Source: Eucommia ulmoides | Taxonomy: Eukaryota; Streptophyta; Magnoliopsida; Garryales; Eucommiaceae | Length of the DNA: 64,000 bases | Direction of reading: 5' to 3' | Assembly: GCA_016647705.1 (NCBI GenBank) | Contig: CM028326.1 | Coordinates: 30,453,401 to 30,517,400, forward strand | In this document: one piece after another, positions 1 through 12,734 of the stretch | Layout of the letters: each line of letters opens with the position of its first letter | Position numbering within the stretch: position 1 is the stretch's first letter | Notes under the pieces: model-generated | Databases searched by the model: none | What the model saw: only the letters and a program-made list of their open reading frames with translations | What the model was told of the DNA's origin: nothing | Position numbers and translations under genes: made by a program

Positions 1-872
1 CTCACAGTCTTAATGGATACCGTAACCCTTCCCATTAATTTGAATAGAGAAAAAGAACAATTAAAATAGACCTTTGCATCAATCCACCTTTTATTAAATC
101 GAAACATCCTTAGCATAAATAAACCCTAAAATATCTTGAATATAGATAACACTTCATGAAACACACTTTTGATTTTTGCTTTTACTAATAATAAAAAATA
201 AAAAATAAATAAAAAAAAAATCATTCAAGTAACTGTATATATTGTAAATAATACTTGAAAAAAGTGTTACCAAACAATATGTCAGTTAATTAAGATTAAT
301 GTCTGAAATAGGTGAGATAGCTTATTCCAATATATTGAAGGATTTTTTTGGTAGGGTTGGAAGAGCCTTGCTTCGAACATGGTAACTTGCTTCAATATTC
401 AAATTTTGAAATCTAACTTTTATTGTGGGAAGTTGAATGCCAACACTGTCGCCAATAAAAATAAAAATGATTTTTTATTTCATTTTTATTTTTTTAGTCA
501 ATCAATCACTTATTAAGCATCTTAAAATAGAAATTTTAATTCATTACCCTCAATGCATTTAGCTGTAATTTAAATCTATAGAATCTTATTATATATATAA
601 AAAAAAAAATTATAAATTTCTAGACGACAACAAAAAAAAAAAAAAACTTACTTATTGGTGAAATCTTTTAATTTGTTCAAGAATTTCTATCTTAAGTTGA
701 AAGTCGATCAATCGCAGCACATCTTCGTGTCTCTTTATCAACCGATCATCTGAATTTCTCGAATCCATTTCCTCTACCACGATTATGTTATCATAAACTT
801 CTTAACTTACTATGAATAATGGGTATCATAACTCAAGCCTAGGATAGTCGCAAATCTACTTGGATATCACTT
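1..872. other. AT-rich intergenic DNA, no gene seen
   Basis: No long reading frame and no recognisable RNA gene. The stretch is rich in A/T runs and short simple repeats, and it ends where a TGTAACAACTCG LTR edge begins at 873. Confidence 0.6.
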
Positions 873-1604
873 TGTAACAACTCGATTTTCCAAGACCGCC
901 ACGCGGTTTTTTCCTTTGGAGAATTAATACTAAAATTGAATGACCAATATTTTATTCTATAAAAAATCTGAAAAAAATTACAAACTACGGCGATAATTAC
1001 AATTATCGATTTATCGAGTCAATTTTACAATAGTAAATAATAAATACAATTATTACAAATTAAATAAAAATTCAAATAAAATTTCATGCGCAATACCATT
1101 TTCCTCGGCCTTGCAATAAAAATTGTGAAGTTTTGAGCTAACGCTGAATAGAATTTTAACTATTTTACTACGTGCATTTAATCAATCCACAAATAAACAC
1201 ATAAACATGTTTCCCACATAATAATCCTAAATATTTCATGAAAACTAACAGTTAAAATTTAACAACAGTTTTAGCATGAATCACATAATAGAGAGAGAGA
1301 GAGGTTAAATATAAATATTAAAAGAGTTAGAAATTATACCTGAAATCCGAAGTCGAAATATTTTTCTCGCTAAAAAATCATTCAAGATATATATTTTCGC
1401 ACCAACAGAAGTTAATTCTAGAGGTTTTTACACTTTGCTTATATGCTTAATATATATCCTTAATATATATTCTTAATGTATATATGTATATTAATAAATG
1501 TCTAACCGCCTCTTTTTGTTTTATTTCAATACCATAAACATGGGTTGGATTTGTTTCTTTTTTTAAGAATGAAGCAAGTCCAACCACATGTTTATATATA
1601 TGTG

Positions 1605-1662
<58 letters not shown>

Positions 1663-1687
1663 TTATTTTTTTATTTACACTAATATC
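873..1687 (-). mobile_element. Solo LTR (Ty3/Gypsy-like), left part, split by Tat-1
   Basis: The plus strand opens with TGTAACAACTCG at 873, and the matching far edge is CGAGGTATTACA ending at 12960. Read on the minus strand this is a TG...CA repeat starting TGTAATACCTCG and ending CGAGTTGTTACA, a form common in plant Ty3/Gypsy LTRs. Removing Tat-1 and one copy of its target duplication leaves a repeat of about 1.04 kb. No internal region or second LTR is present, so it looks like a solo LTR. I found no clear target duplication of its own. The family is an inference from the end sequences only. Confidence 0.5.
1591..1664. repeat. (TA)n microsatellite
   Basis: Near-pure TA dinucleotide tract with a few TG and CA interruptions, lying inside the left part of the split solo LTR just before the Tat-1 insertion point. 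Confidence 0.9.
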
Positions 1688-2344
1688 TGATGTAGTAAAA
1701 AATTTTCCGTCACGTGTCAATCTCCACACGTATTAGAAAATCTTTCGTTTTCCTTCCTTACCTGCAAAACCGTGAATTCTAATGGGGAACACCGGTGTGG
1801 TGTCGGCCAAATAACCTCCGGCGTGAGAATAAGTTAAGCTAAATATAGTGAAAATAAATTGCACACTTAAAATCAGAGTCCCCATTACTAGTTACCTTCT
1901 TCCTTTTTATAAGGTAATCTGTTTGTTATCTCTTGAATAGAAATATCATTCAGTTATTTGTATCTCTCTACCGTTATATATAATAGCCATTATCCCCGTA
2001 TTTAAGGGACAATATCTGTAACGGTCCCCATTAATCATGGGCTATCACAGTCAATTCAAACTTATCTTAACGTATACAGGTTTAGACCCAAACTCTGAAA
2101 TGACTGTTTCCTCTTTGGCGTTTGACACATTGGGCTTATACATACCCAATTATAGGTCTTATCATGTGGCCGCTCATATATTCATATAGATCACTTAATC
2201 AGTGTTTGAATCATGGGCTTATGTTGCCCCAGCCCATTTAACAAGCGGGTTTATCCAACTTCAATTCAGGGCCCATATAACGGATCTGACCCGTTTAGGA
2301 TTTTATACCTAGGTCAGTTTGGGGCGGGAGTTTTACACACATCA
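1688..2344 (-). repeat. Tat-1 3' LTR
   Basis: TGATGTAG...CACACATCA repeat, equal in length (657 bp) to the copy at 12078-12734 and about 93.5% identical by hand count. It is the 3' LTR because gag-pol reads on the minus strand. Confidence 0.93.
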
Positions 2345-2359
2345 TTTTCCCTCCTGACT
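2345..2359 (-). promoter_or_regulatory. Tat-1 polypurine tract
   Basis: On the minus strand the bases just before the 3' LTR read GTCAGGAGGGAAAA, a purine run of the kind used to prime plus-strand synthesis. Its place right next to the LTR supports the minus orientation. Confidence 0.7.
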
Positions 2360-2484
2360 TTCACGATGATTCAGACGAAGAGAAATGAAATATCACTTCT
2401 TCTTTGAGTAAGTTCTTCTTTTCATCCCTTCGATTCTCGATATTTTTCTTCGCATTTTGAGTTGCTATTCATTATTTTACAAAA

Positions 2485-5406
2485 TGTCATCAAATCAATC
2501 AATTAATTCCATCAAAGCAGGCTTATCGTCAAATCCTACAATGGAACAGACGGCGACTGCCCCAGCTCCTTCACATTCTAACCTTGATATAGATCTAGAA
2601 GCAAGTAAGTTTCCAATAGAATGACTTTCAGCATTTAGGGAACAATACAGTATCCCATTATCTGTGTCAATTAGGGTTCCATCTAAAGACGAACGTCCTC
2701 AAGATTCAAGAGAAAATTAGGTGTGCTTCTACTCACCCTTCCTTTTTTCTCATTCTTCCGCAATCTTTTTCGCCAAATGGAAATTACTCCAGCTCAGCCA
2801 ACTCCAAATAGTTTTCACCAAATTATGGGAGCCATAGTTCTCGCTAGACAAAATGACGTTACCCATTCTGTTGATATACTTAGAAGCATAAGCCAACTCA
2901 AGTACCTCACCAAAATTGATAGGTATTACCTTTCTATCCCCAAAGAATTTTCGTTTCTTATAAACCTTCCAACGAAGGTCAGAGATTGGTAGCCATGGTA
3001 CCTCTTCTTTTCTGGAGATTGGGAATTATCTTCTGAGGAAATGGGACAGTCCTCAATGGTGCCAAAACGCTTCAGCTCCCCAAGTAATGATATATCTAAC
3101 AGTCTATTTCTCATTTGAAATTCTACTGAAGTGATTTTGATCATATTTATTGATTTATCAAATGCAGGTGATAGTGTTTCTCGGAAATTCGGTCTCACTC
3201 CAAGACTTAAAGAAGAATTGAATAAGCTTCTAATCCCCAAAGGCTGCCTTTATAGAGAATTAGCATATCAGCCATTCGTTTGACCTTCAATAGATCCATC
3301 TCGTCTTCAAGAATTAGTTGAATTGAAGATCAATACCCGAAAAAGGAAGAGACCGGTAAAAAGACTCGCCAAAAAGAATGATCAATCAGTATCCCAACCT
3401 CCTTGGAATGTTACTGGCAGCCCAACCATCCGTCAAGTCATTTCTCATGATGACCCTGAAAGAACAGTATCGGATGATAACTGCCAACCTCTCATCCTTT
3501 GCCGCAGAGGCATTATTCCGGTCGCAATTCCATCCTTGGTTCGCACTACTGAACAAGATCAATGCGAATTATCTTCTACTTCTAGGTCAGCTTCTCTTTC
3601 TAGATCAGCTGATATCCCTGCCACAGAGCCTACTATTGTCGATCCTCTAGTTGTTGATCCTCCTGCAGCTAGTCATCAGTCCTCCCCAACCCCAACTTCC
3701 AGCCAAATAACATGCCGAGGAATGACTAAACAACAAATATGCCAACTTATTGATGAAGTTGGTCCTTCTGTTTCAGGTCGTCATGCTATTTTCGATGACG
3801 CCATTAAATTCCTTTATGATCAATCCTAGGATAAAGACAAGAAAATGACTGAAGGCAAGAACAAACTCGAAATCTTTTGAATGGTGATTTGTGCCCTTCT
3901 CCAAGTATTTGCATCAGTTTAGTCTGTCCTTACTGAATAATCTGACTGTTTGACCTCATTTAGTAACAACCTTATCATGTCAGTGTATGCATATGTCCTC
4001 TGCTCTAGTCAATTGTGCTGAGGACGAGAACGAGCTAGATGCCCAACTGATGCATCAAATGATTGAGCTCAGCAAGGTTGAGGCCAAGGTATAAGATTTG
4101 GAAAATGAGAAATTAAGGCCTACCAGTAATCTTGCCTTGTCCAGATCTTCTCAAGAACAGTTCAGGACTGAATTGCAGTCTACCAACAAACAAAGGAAGG
4201 CTCTCCAAAAGAGTAACGCACTTTTCTATTCTGAGAATAGCGAGCTTAGGATGTCAATCACTACGATCAGAGAAGAATACACGTTTCTAAGAGAAGAATC
4301 CCGCAACCTTTCAGAGGAACTTGCCTCAGTACGTCTGATAATTGACCAGAAGGATGCCGAGATCAAAGAAAAAGATATTGCCCTCCAGAGGCTTCATTCT
4401 AAAAAAGAGTAAATGTCTGTTGAGTTGTCTGTTACACAAGAGAAGGCCAAAAAAGATATTGACGACCTCTGGTCTTCCTTCAAGAAAGAATCAAAAAGGT
4501 TTCAGAAGGTCAGCTTTGCTTTCTGCCAAAGGCTGGTGTCAGATGAGCTTCTTGAGTACGATCTTTCCTTCCTGGATCTTGATGACGAAACAGAAGAAGT
4601 AACCGGAGAACATCATGATCTACCCAGTTCAACAACCGAGGTGCCAGCAGTGAGCTCAGCACGGAATGTTTCTCCTGATCACACCAACTGATAACTCAGC
4701 CAAACTTTGGTCAAAACAACTGATTGCTGCCGATCTGCATCTTTTTATTTTATTTTATTTTAATTTCATATCTTTTCACCTTTATCTTCTATTGGTCTGT
4801 AATTAACTTTATTAATGACCATATCTTTGATCATCATGACCTGTAACTAAACAGTCACAGCCGTTACAATTTTCAAGATTTTTGTGATGATTACAGTATG
4901 TTTTTACCAGTACACGTCATTTCCTTATTTAATCCGTGCTTTTTTCGACGCTTCAATTATCTTCCCTCATTTCTCTTGCTTGACTATTTGAAGGCACCAC
5001 GAGCTCTTCATATATTCAAGAAACCCTTCTTTTAATAGTCATGGGCTCTACCATATGGATTAACGACCCTTCTACCTATTTAAGAATCCAAGTTGAGAGA
5101 AACAACGAGATCGAACTAGGAGAGCACTTTCGTTCTTTGATGCAGACTACCATGAATACCAAAGATGAGTATCCATGCCTTTATGCTATGGAAGAAGCTT
5201 CTGCCATCTTCGCTGCCATGAAATCGGCCCATTTCCAAGTTGTCTCTCACTACCTCGAAGCGAAAAATGAATTGAAAGATGTTGAAAAAAGCAAGAAGGA
5301 TCCGGTCGCTAACTTCAACTATCAGAAGCTTTACACTAATGCCATGAAAGTGAAGAGGGATACACTCCTGAAGAAAAACGAGGAGAAGAGGGAAAAAAAT
5401 TCATGA
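2485..5406 (+). pseudogene. Tat-1 antisense extra gene (Transposase_28-like plus coiled coil), fossil
   Basis: Read opposite to gag-pol. The pieces are 2723-2992, 3323-3829, 4098-4412, 4413-4691 and 5041-5406. The early part has a segment that proposes a run of hydrophobics then TPNSFHQIMGAIVLARQND, and just before it SIRVPSKDERPQDS. Both resemble the N-terminal domain of the plant 'putative gypsy type transposon' family (which I recall as Pfam Transposase_28). The 3323-3829 piece is Ser/Pro/Thr-rich and looks disordered. The 4098-4691 pieces are a long Glu/Lys/Leu-rich coiled coil. 5041-5406 is helical and charged. Antisense extra ORFs at this place are known in Tat elements (Grande, for example). 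The function is not known. It is broken. Confidence 0.75.
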
Positions 5407-5429
5407 ACTAATCCGAAAACTCAACCAAT

Positions 5430-5925
5430 ATGAAGATCATCGATTTTTCCTTTCCAACCCCGACTCAGAGGATATTGACTTTCTTGCTTCTGCAAAATCG
5501 GATTGAAGTGTCTCTCTCTCAGCCCCGGATGAAGAAGAAGAAAAAAAAATGTTTTTTTTTTTTTTTTGTAAGAACAGTTTGTATTTGCTTTTTTCCTCTT
5601 TTTTTTTTTTTTTTTTGAAGAACCCATGTATCAATTTCCTTATAATATGAATGAGTTTTTATAATAATACCTTGTCTGCTCTCCTTCGTAACAAAATTAG
5701 GACACATAACTTAGTTACGAATCTTTGAACAAGTATAAGATAGTAGAAGGATAAACTCTAGAATAATACCTCATTTGCCATCCATCTGAGTATTAAACTT
5801 AATGACTTGCAGGGGCATAATATTCGCTTGTACTGAACTACCCAGCTTAATTAGGAACTTGAAAATGTAAATGCTTGTTGAGCCAATACTTTCTAATAGA
5901 ATACTGAGTTGAACTCTAAGTTAAA
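5430..5925. other. Tat-1 spacer with homopolymer runs
   Basis: Between the antisense gene and the tandem array. It contains A and T runs at about 5540-5615 and no credible gene; the short frames here are low-complexity artefacts. Confidence 0.6.
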
Positions 5926-5929
5926 GAAC

Positions 5930-6535
5930 TTAGTTGCCTGCTAGGCTTAGGTGTACAGTTAAATGATAAGCTGATGTGCTCAGTTAACTTCTAAGTTGAA
6001 GAACTCAGTTGTTTGCTGGGCTTAGGTGCCCACTGAAATATTGAGCTGATGTGCTCAATTAAATTCTGAGTTAAAGAACTCAGTTGTTTGTTGGGCTTAG
6101 GTACCCAGTGAAATGCTGAGCTGATGTGCTCAGTCAAATTCTAAGTTGGAGAACTCAGTTGTTTGCTGGGCTTAGGTGTCCAGTTAAATGCTGAGCTGAT
6201 GTGCTCAGTTAAATTATGAGTTGGAGAGCTCAGTTGTTTGCTGGGCTTAGGTGCCCAGTTAAATGCTGAGCTGATGTGCTCAATTAAATTCTGAGTTAGA
6301 GAACTCAGTTGTTTGTTGGGCTGAGGTGCCCAGTTAAATGCTGAGCTGATGTGCTCAGTTAAATTCTGAGCTGAAGAACTCAGTTGTTTGCTCGGCTGAG
6401 GTGCCCAGTTAAATAGTGAGCTGATGTGCTCAGTTAAATTCTGAGTTGGAGAACTCAATTGTTTGTTGGGCTGAGGTGCCCAGTTAAATGCTGAGCTGAT
6501 GTGCTCAGTTAAATTCTAAGTTGAAGAACTCAGTT
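5930..6535. repeat. 75-bp tandem array in Tat-1
   Basis: The word CTGATGTGCTCAGTT recurs at 5971, 6046, 6121, 6196, 6271, 6346, 6421 and 6496, a strict 75-bp period with about eight units that differ by a few bases. Because 75 is a multiple of three, one minus-strand frame stays open through several units; I take that frame to be a by-product. Tandem arrays between integrase and the 3' LTR are known in Tat-type elements. Confidence 0.92.
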
Positions 6536-6948
6536 AAAAAACACAAATCTCATGGAATTAAACATTTATTTATTTTTCCAAAAAAATGCCTTCAAAAGAT
6601 AACTTATTTAAAAAGAAACAGAGATTTAAGATAAAGAACTCATACAAAATATTTCTGCAAATGGGAGACGTTCCAAGGTCTAGGAACAGCGACTCCATCA
6701 AGTTCTTTAAGCCAATAAGTTCCTGGTCTATTAACTTTAATGTCCCGATAAAGGCCCTCCCAGTTTGGAGCAAGCTTTCCAAAGCGAGCTTCTGGCCGGT
6801 GAGACATTACCCTTCAAAGTACCAAGTCTCCAATGGTGAAACTCCTTGGGCGAACTGCATAATTAAATCTGCGTGCCATCTTAATCTTGTATGTTGCCAT
6901 ACGCATTAATGCCTTATCACGTTTTTCTTCAAGTTGATCCAATTCTTC

Positions 6949-9900
6949 TCATATGCAACCTTCATTGTTTCTTAAATCAGCAGTAGCAACTCTTCTGGTT
7001 GGTACCCCAATCTCAACTGGAATGACAGCTTTAGTTCCATAAGTTAAAGAAAAGGGTGTTTCTCCAGTTGTAGACGTTTGGGTGGTGTGATAAGCCCACA
7101 AAGCTCCAGGAAGTTCTTCTACCCATTTTCCTTTAGCATCATCTAGGCATTTTTTGAGTGCCTTTTTAATTGAACGATTGGTCACCTCTGCTTGTCTGTT
7201 TGCTTGGGGATATGCCAGACTGGACGTTCGATATTGTATCTTGAGCTCATTGTACATCCAACCAACTTTTCCTCCAGTAAATGGAGTTCCATTGTCGGAT
7301 ATAAGAACAACAGGTATGCCAAAATAACAAATGACTTGTTTCCACATAAAATTCTTTACTTCATTTTCGCCCACTGTTACAAAAGCCTCTCTTTCAACCC
7401 ATTTGGTGAAATAGTCTATTACCACCAACAAATATTTTTTGTTTCCAGGAGCTAGAGTAAAAGGACCCAAAACATTCATTCCCCACTGAGCAAATGACCA
7501 AGGACCAGTGATTGGAGTTTGTTACTGAGTTGGGACCTTGATATCATTAGAGAATCGTTGGCACTTGTTGTACTTTCGTACATATTCTGCTGCATCAGTG
7601 CGCATGGTTGGCCAATAATATCCTACTCTTAACACTTTATGAACCAAGGACCTTCCCCCTTGATGATTACCACACATGCCTTCATGTATTTCTTGTAGAA
7701 CATAGCTCGCTTCTTTTGGTCCTAAACACAGCAACAAAGGTTGAGAAAAATATCGCCTATATAGTTTATCGTCGGATAGCACATACCTTGATGATTTATA
7801 AACAATTTTCCTAGCGTCATCTCTGTTGTCTGGTAGGTCTCCTTTCTTCAAATACTGAACTATAGAAGTCCTCCAATCAATTTCTTCATCCAACTGACCT
7901 ATACATACACACTGAGGGGTTGGAGTGATCGATGGCTGATCTAGAAACTCAACCAGTTCAGACTTCTAATCTGATCCCAAAGTCGAACGAAACACGGACA
8001 AAGCATCAGCCTTGGCGTTTTCAGTTCTTGGGATGGCTTCAAATTTGCAGCTCTGAAACTGGGAAGTGAGATCTTTTACTTTCTCTGCATAGAGGCGTAA
8101 TTTGTCTCTATTTATAAGAAACAAGTCATTGACCTGATTGATCACCACTTGAGAATTTGACTTCACTTCCAAATGCTGAGCACCTAACTCCTTGGCAATA
8201 GTTAGCCGAGAACCACTACTTCATACTCCACTTCGTTATTGGAAGCTTGGAAACCTAACTGTACAGCTTTTTCAAGTTGATCTCCCTCAGGTGTTTGTAT
8301 GATTATTCTCACACCACATCCTTTTATGTTTGAGGCTCCATCAACCCATAACTTCCACTGGGCTGCAGAAAAGTATGTTACTACTTCATTCAATGAAGGA
8401 GTAAATTCAGCAATGAAGTCAACTAAAGCTTGCCCTTTGATTATTGTTCTGGGTTTAAACTGGATGAAAAATTCACCCAGCTCAACAGTCCACTTCATTA
8501 GACGTCCAGATACTTCTGGTCTATGCATTATCGCCTTGAGTGGGTATGAGGTCAGCACGGTGACTATTTGTGCTTGAAAACAGGGTCGGAGCTTCCTAGC
8601 AGCAATTACCAAATCTAATGCTAGTTTTTCCAACTCCGTATAACGGGTTTCAGCTGAAACCAACGATTTGCTAACGTAGTAGACCCGCCTCTTCCCTCAT
8701 GTATGTTCTTGAACCAGTGCAACACTTACTGCTACAGGGGTTACTGCCAAGTATAGCTTCAACTCTTCTCCTGGGTATACCTTTGCCAATGTTTCTACTC
8801 AGCCCAAATAATCTTTTATAGATTGAAAAGCATGCTAACAGTCATCATCCCACTAAAAGGTCTTGTTTCCCCTCAAAATTTTGAAGAAGGGAGTACACCT
8901 ATCAGTAAATTTTGAGATGAATCTGTTTAAAGCCGCCAATCTTCCAGTCAACACTTGAACTTCTCGTATAGAAGAAGGGGATTTTAGATTCTTGACAGCT
9001 TCAATCTATCTTGGATCCACTATAATACCGAGCTAATTAACTACGAAACCAAGAAACTTGCCAAAAGTGACCCCAAAAGCGTACTTTTCAGGATTCAACT
9101 TCATATCGTACCTTCTTAGAACAGAAAAAGGTTAAAGCAAATGGGAAAGGTGATATGTTTGCTTAGAAATTTTGACCAGCATATCATCTATATAAACTTC
9201 CATGGTGGTCCCAATTTGATCTTGAAAAATGTGATTCACCAACCGCTGATAAGTAGCACCTGCATTTCTCAAACCGAAAGGCATTACTTTATAACAATAA
9301 ATACATTTTGGTGTGATAAATAATGTTCCTTCCTCATCTTGCTGATCCACGCGGATTTGATTGTAGCCTGAGTAAGCATCCATCATGGACAAGCGTTGGT
9401 GCCCGGCAGCAGCATCAAGCATCTGATCAATCCTTGGCATCGGATAACAATCTTTGGGAATGTTTGATTCAGATCGGTAAAATCCACACACATCCTCAAT
9501 TTTCTATTCTTCTTTTTGATAAGAACTGGATTAGCCAACCATCTGGGGTATGTCACTTCCCTGATGTGGCTAATAGAAACCAATTTCTTTACTTCAGTTT
9601 CAATTACTTGTTCTTTCTCAAGACTAAACGTTCTTCTTTTTTGCCGAACTGGAGGATACAATCTGCAGATATCCAAACGATGAACAACAAGATCAGTACT
9701 TATTCCTTTCATATCAGCCGGGGACCAAGTAAAAATGTCCAAGTTCATTTGAAGTAGTTTCCTGATCTCCGCTTCCTCAGTCTGGCTTAATGATTCGCCA
9801 ATCATAAGCTTCTGAGTTCTATTATTGAAAGTTACCTGTTTAACTTGCTCAACAAGTTGAATCACACTGGTGTGTTATCTAAAATCATCAATCTCTCCTG

Positions 9901-10497
9901 TCGAGTCCACAGATGGACCTGCTTCATGAACTTTCTTTGATTGATATAAAGGAGAGCTTTTTCCCTTCATAGTTATGGAAAAACACTGTCTTGAAGAGGC
10001 TTGATCTCCTCTTATAACTGCTACTGAATCTCTTCTGGCATACTTCACACATTGGTGATACGTTGACAGCTCTCATCGCGTGCAACCATGGACGGCCCAG
10101 AATGGCATTGTATGGCGATATGGAGTCTATCACCATAAACTCCGTGGCCTTGGTGTAACCTTACTCCTCCTTATTGGAGGTGACTAACAAAATAATTTTG
10201 CCACAAGGAGAAGTGCTCGCCATTAAATCCTATCATAACAGTCTGTGTTGAGCTCACGTCTGAGCTCGGCACTCCTATCTGTTTCAAAGTACTAACAAAG
10301 ATAATATTTGTTGAGCTACCATTATCAATCAAGATACGTCGAACCTGGAAACTTGAGATCCACAAAGATATGACTAAGGCATCTTCATGAGGGTGAATAA
10401 TCTCTCTACAATCATCCTCAGAAAATATGATAATAGGGCCTGGCTTTGTTACCACCAACGACTCCCCATAATAACGTTCCAACGTTGCTTTATGCAC
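6949..10497 (-). pseudogene. Tat-1 pol region (PR-RT-RH-INT), fossil
   Basis: Domains in sense order: aspartic protease around 10171-10497 (DNGSSTNIIF), ILGRPWLH spacer around 9924-10136, reverse transcriptase around 9132-9865 with the catalytic box YIDD, RNase H around 7966-8663 (LWVDGASN start, ENAKADALS end), and integrase around 6949-7893 with an H-H-C-C finger (HEGMCGNHQGG, CQRF) and the core motifs IDYFTKWV and SDNGTPFTG. The protease-RT-RNase H-integrase order is that of Ty3/Gypsy. The region is interrupted by several breaks and is not expected to make a polyprotein. Confidence 0.92.
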
Positions 10498-10499
10498 TT

Positions 10500-12001
10500 T
10501 TCTTTTTCATGCACGATTGGATTCCCCAATATTCGGTCCGACTGAATTTATCATAAAGATTACCTCTCGATTTTCTTTAGGAGACTCTTTATTCCGCTCT
10601 TTTTCTCGATGTTCTTCACCTTGGCTATCACTTCTGGGCCTCTTTTTGTCCCTGGGACGATCTTGCATATAATCACGCAATTGTCCCAAGTCCTCGCTTG
10701 ATCTCCTTCTGAAGCTCCCAGCAATCATCTGTATTGTGACCATGATCCTTATGAAAATCGTAATACTTAGAAGGATTCTTCTGATTTGACTTAGTGGTCT
10801 GTCTGGAAGGCCATTGAATTATATCAGACGTATGAATCTCTTGCAGGATCCGTGAGATTGGCATGCACAATCCAGGAAAGCCTGGTTCCTAGCGAACTGC
10901 TGGCTTGGAATTTGAATTCCTTGATTGGTCTTTACGCCTATCAGACGTGCCAGTTTTAGCCTTGTCAATGTCTTTCTCATTTTGCCTAGGATGATCGCGA
11001 AATAACCCCCTGCCTTCTCTAGCCAACTTTACATCTTCTAACTTCATATAAGGCTTGGATTTCTCCATCAGCTCCGTCATACTCCGAGGGCACTTTTTGG
11101 TTAAAGCATCTTGGAATCGGCCAGGACGCAAACCTGATGTAAAAGCATTGATAACAAGATTTGCATCACAACCTTCAATACAAGTCAGTTTCTCATTAAA
11201 CCGGCTCATATACTGACGCAAAGTTTCTCCTTTCTCCTGACGCAGAGCTAGTAGAAAATCCGGTCCTTTCATTAACCTCTGACAAGTTATGAAACAGTTG
11301 ATGAACGTTTTTTTAAACTCATTAAACGATGTTATAGAGTTCGCAGGAAGAGAATGCAGCTATTTAAGAGCTGATCCCTTCAGAGTGGTCGCAAAAGCTC
11401 TGCAAATGGTGGAATCGCTGGAATTATACAAATTCATGACATGTTTAAACTGTCGGATATGGTCAACTGGATCAGTTCTCCCATCGTACTTTTCAAACTT
11501 CATTGGATCGAACCTTTCAGAAAGTGGGATAGCCAGTATTTCCGAGGAGAATAGCATCTCAGTACCCTTCAATAATGCATCCAGCTCGTCCAGAGGCCGA
11601 ACTCTCTCCACTTGACTCCTAATCTGTCGATGTGAATCAACAGTCTCAGTTTGAGTATTGGTCCCTCGTTCTGGTTTATGACTGGCCTCTCCATGGGCAG
11701 GTTGTTCTTCATAAAATTGAGGATCAACATATCGTGGAGTTTCTACATCATCCCTGACTCCATGAGTGCTCTTATTAACCTGCGACCTGTTATCAGCGAT
11801 TATGCCAGCCATGTACTTGATAGTTTCTATCATCTCGGCCATTTTCGCATTAAGAGCGTCTATCTTTGCATCCATATTTATTGCAACAGATGGCATATCA
11901 GACGGAATCTCTTCACGCTGCTGCGAACAATCATCTTTGTGCTGTTCCTCAGGCACATCTAGGACTGACAGCGGTGGTAAGTCATTATTCCGACTAGTCA
12001 C
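10500..12001 (-). pseudogene. Tat-1 gag region, fossil
   Basis: The first piece (11360-12001) has an acidic disordered head, then a retrotransposon gag start (ILAIPLSERFDPMKFEKYDG, HIRQFKHVMNLYNSSD). The next piece (10889-11272) has the gag core with GETLRQYMSRFNEKL and INAFTSGLRPG. Downstream (10673-10870) YYDFHKDHGHNTDDC is a degenerate zinc-knuckle type motif. This is typical of plant Tat gag. It lies directly after the primer-binding site, as expected. It is broken in a few places. Confidence 0.9.
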
Positions 12002-12059
12002 CGGTGCCCTAGCTCACAAGTACCTTATATCAGCAACGTAGTGTTTTACATTCGTTTTC

Positions 12060-12077
12060 CTATAGAAAGGCGCCAAA
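12060..12077 (-). promoter_or_regulatory. Tat-1 primer-binding site
   Basis: On the minus strand the bases right after the 5' LTR read TTTGGCGCCTTTCTATAG. The TGGCGCC start is the usual plant Ty3/Gypsy tRNA-complementary form; I cannot name the tRNA with certainty. Confidence 0.7.
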
Positions 12078-12734
12078 TGATGTAGTAAAAAATTCTCAGT
12101 CACGTGTCAATCTCCACACGTATCAAAAAATCTTTCGTTTTCCTTCCTTACCTACAAAACCGTGAATTCTAATGGGGAACACCGGTGTGGTGTCGGCCAA
12201 AGAACCTCCGGCGTGAGAATAAATTAATCTAAATATAGTGAGAATAAATTTCACACTTAAAATCAGAGTCCCCATTACCAGTTACCTTCTTCCCTTTTAT
12301 AGGGTGATCTGCTTGTTATCTCTTGAATGGAAATATGATTCAGTTATTCGTATCTCTCTACCATTACGTATAATAGCCATTATCCCCGTATTTAAGGGAG
12401 AATATCTGTAACGGTCCCCATTAATCATGGGTTGTTACAGTCAATTCAGACTTATCTTAACGTATACAGGTTTAGACCCAAACTCTGAAATGACTGTTTT
12501 CTCTTTGGTTTTTGACACCTTGGGCTTATACATACCCAATTATAGGCCTTATCATGTGGCCTCCCATATATTCATATAGATCACTTAATCAGTGTTTGAA
12601 TCATGGGCTTATGCTGCCCCAACCCATTTAACAAGCGGGTTTATCCTACTTCAATTTGGGCCTCATATAACGGATCCAACCCGTTTAGGATTTTATACCT
12701 AGGTCAGTTTGGGGCGGAAGTTTTACACACATCA
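12078..12734 (-). repeat. Tat-1 5' LTR
   Basis: Starts TGATGTAG and ends CACACATCA, followed by the duplicated target ATATC at 12735-12739. Same length as the 3' LTR. On the minus strand a TATA-like CCCTATAAAAGGG lies near 12294-12306, in a place that would suit the sense promoter. Confidence 0.93.

Larger units (their letters stand above)
1688..12734 (-). mobile_element. Tat-1: Ty3/Gypsy Tat-lineage LTR retrotransposon fossil, structurally complete
   Basis: Two 657-bp direct LTRs (1688-2344 and 12078-12734) flank an internal region read on the minus strand. The 5-bp duplication ATATC is seen at 1683-1687 and 12735-12739. Parts in sense order are the primer-binding site next to 12078, gag (about 12001-10500), protease, reverse transcriptase, RNase H, integrase (to about 6949), a 75-bp tandem array, an antisense-strand extra gene (2485-5406) and a polypurine tract next to 2344. 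The domain order and the antisense gene fit the Tat group. By hand I count about 43 mismatches between the LTRs (about 6.5%), which suggests a few million years at usual plant rates. The coding parts carry several breaks, so it is a dead copy with both ends whole. Confidence 0.93.

Noticed and set aside
1545-1736. 63-residue frame through the (TA)n tract
   Set aside because: Tyr/Ile repeats from a microsatellite; no gene signals.
6141-6458. 105-residue minus frame with repeated NLTEHISSAFNWAP units
   Set aside because: It is the translation of the 75-bp tandem array; the frame is open because the period is a multiple of three.
5930-6535. Possible CRISPR-like array
   Set aside because: The units are contiguous 75-bp tandem copies with no unique spacers, in plant retroelement DNA.
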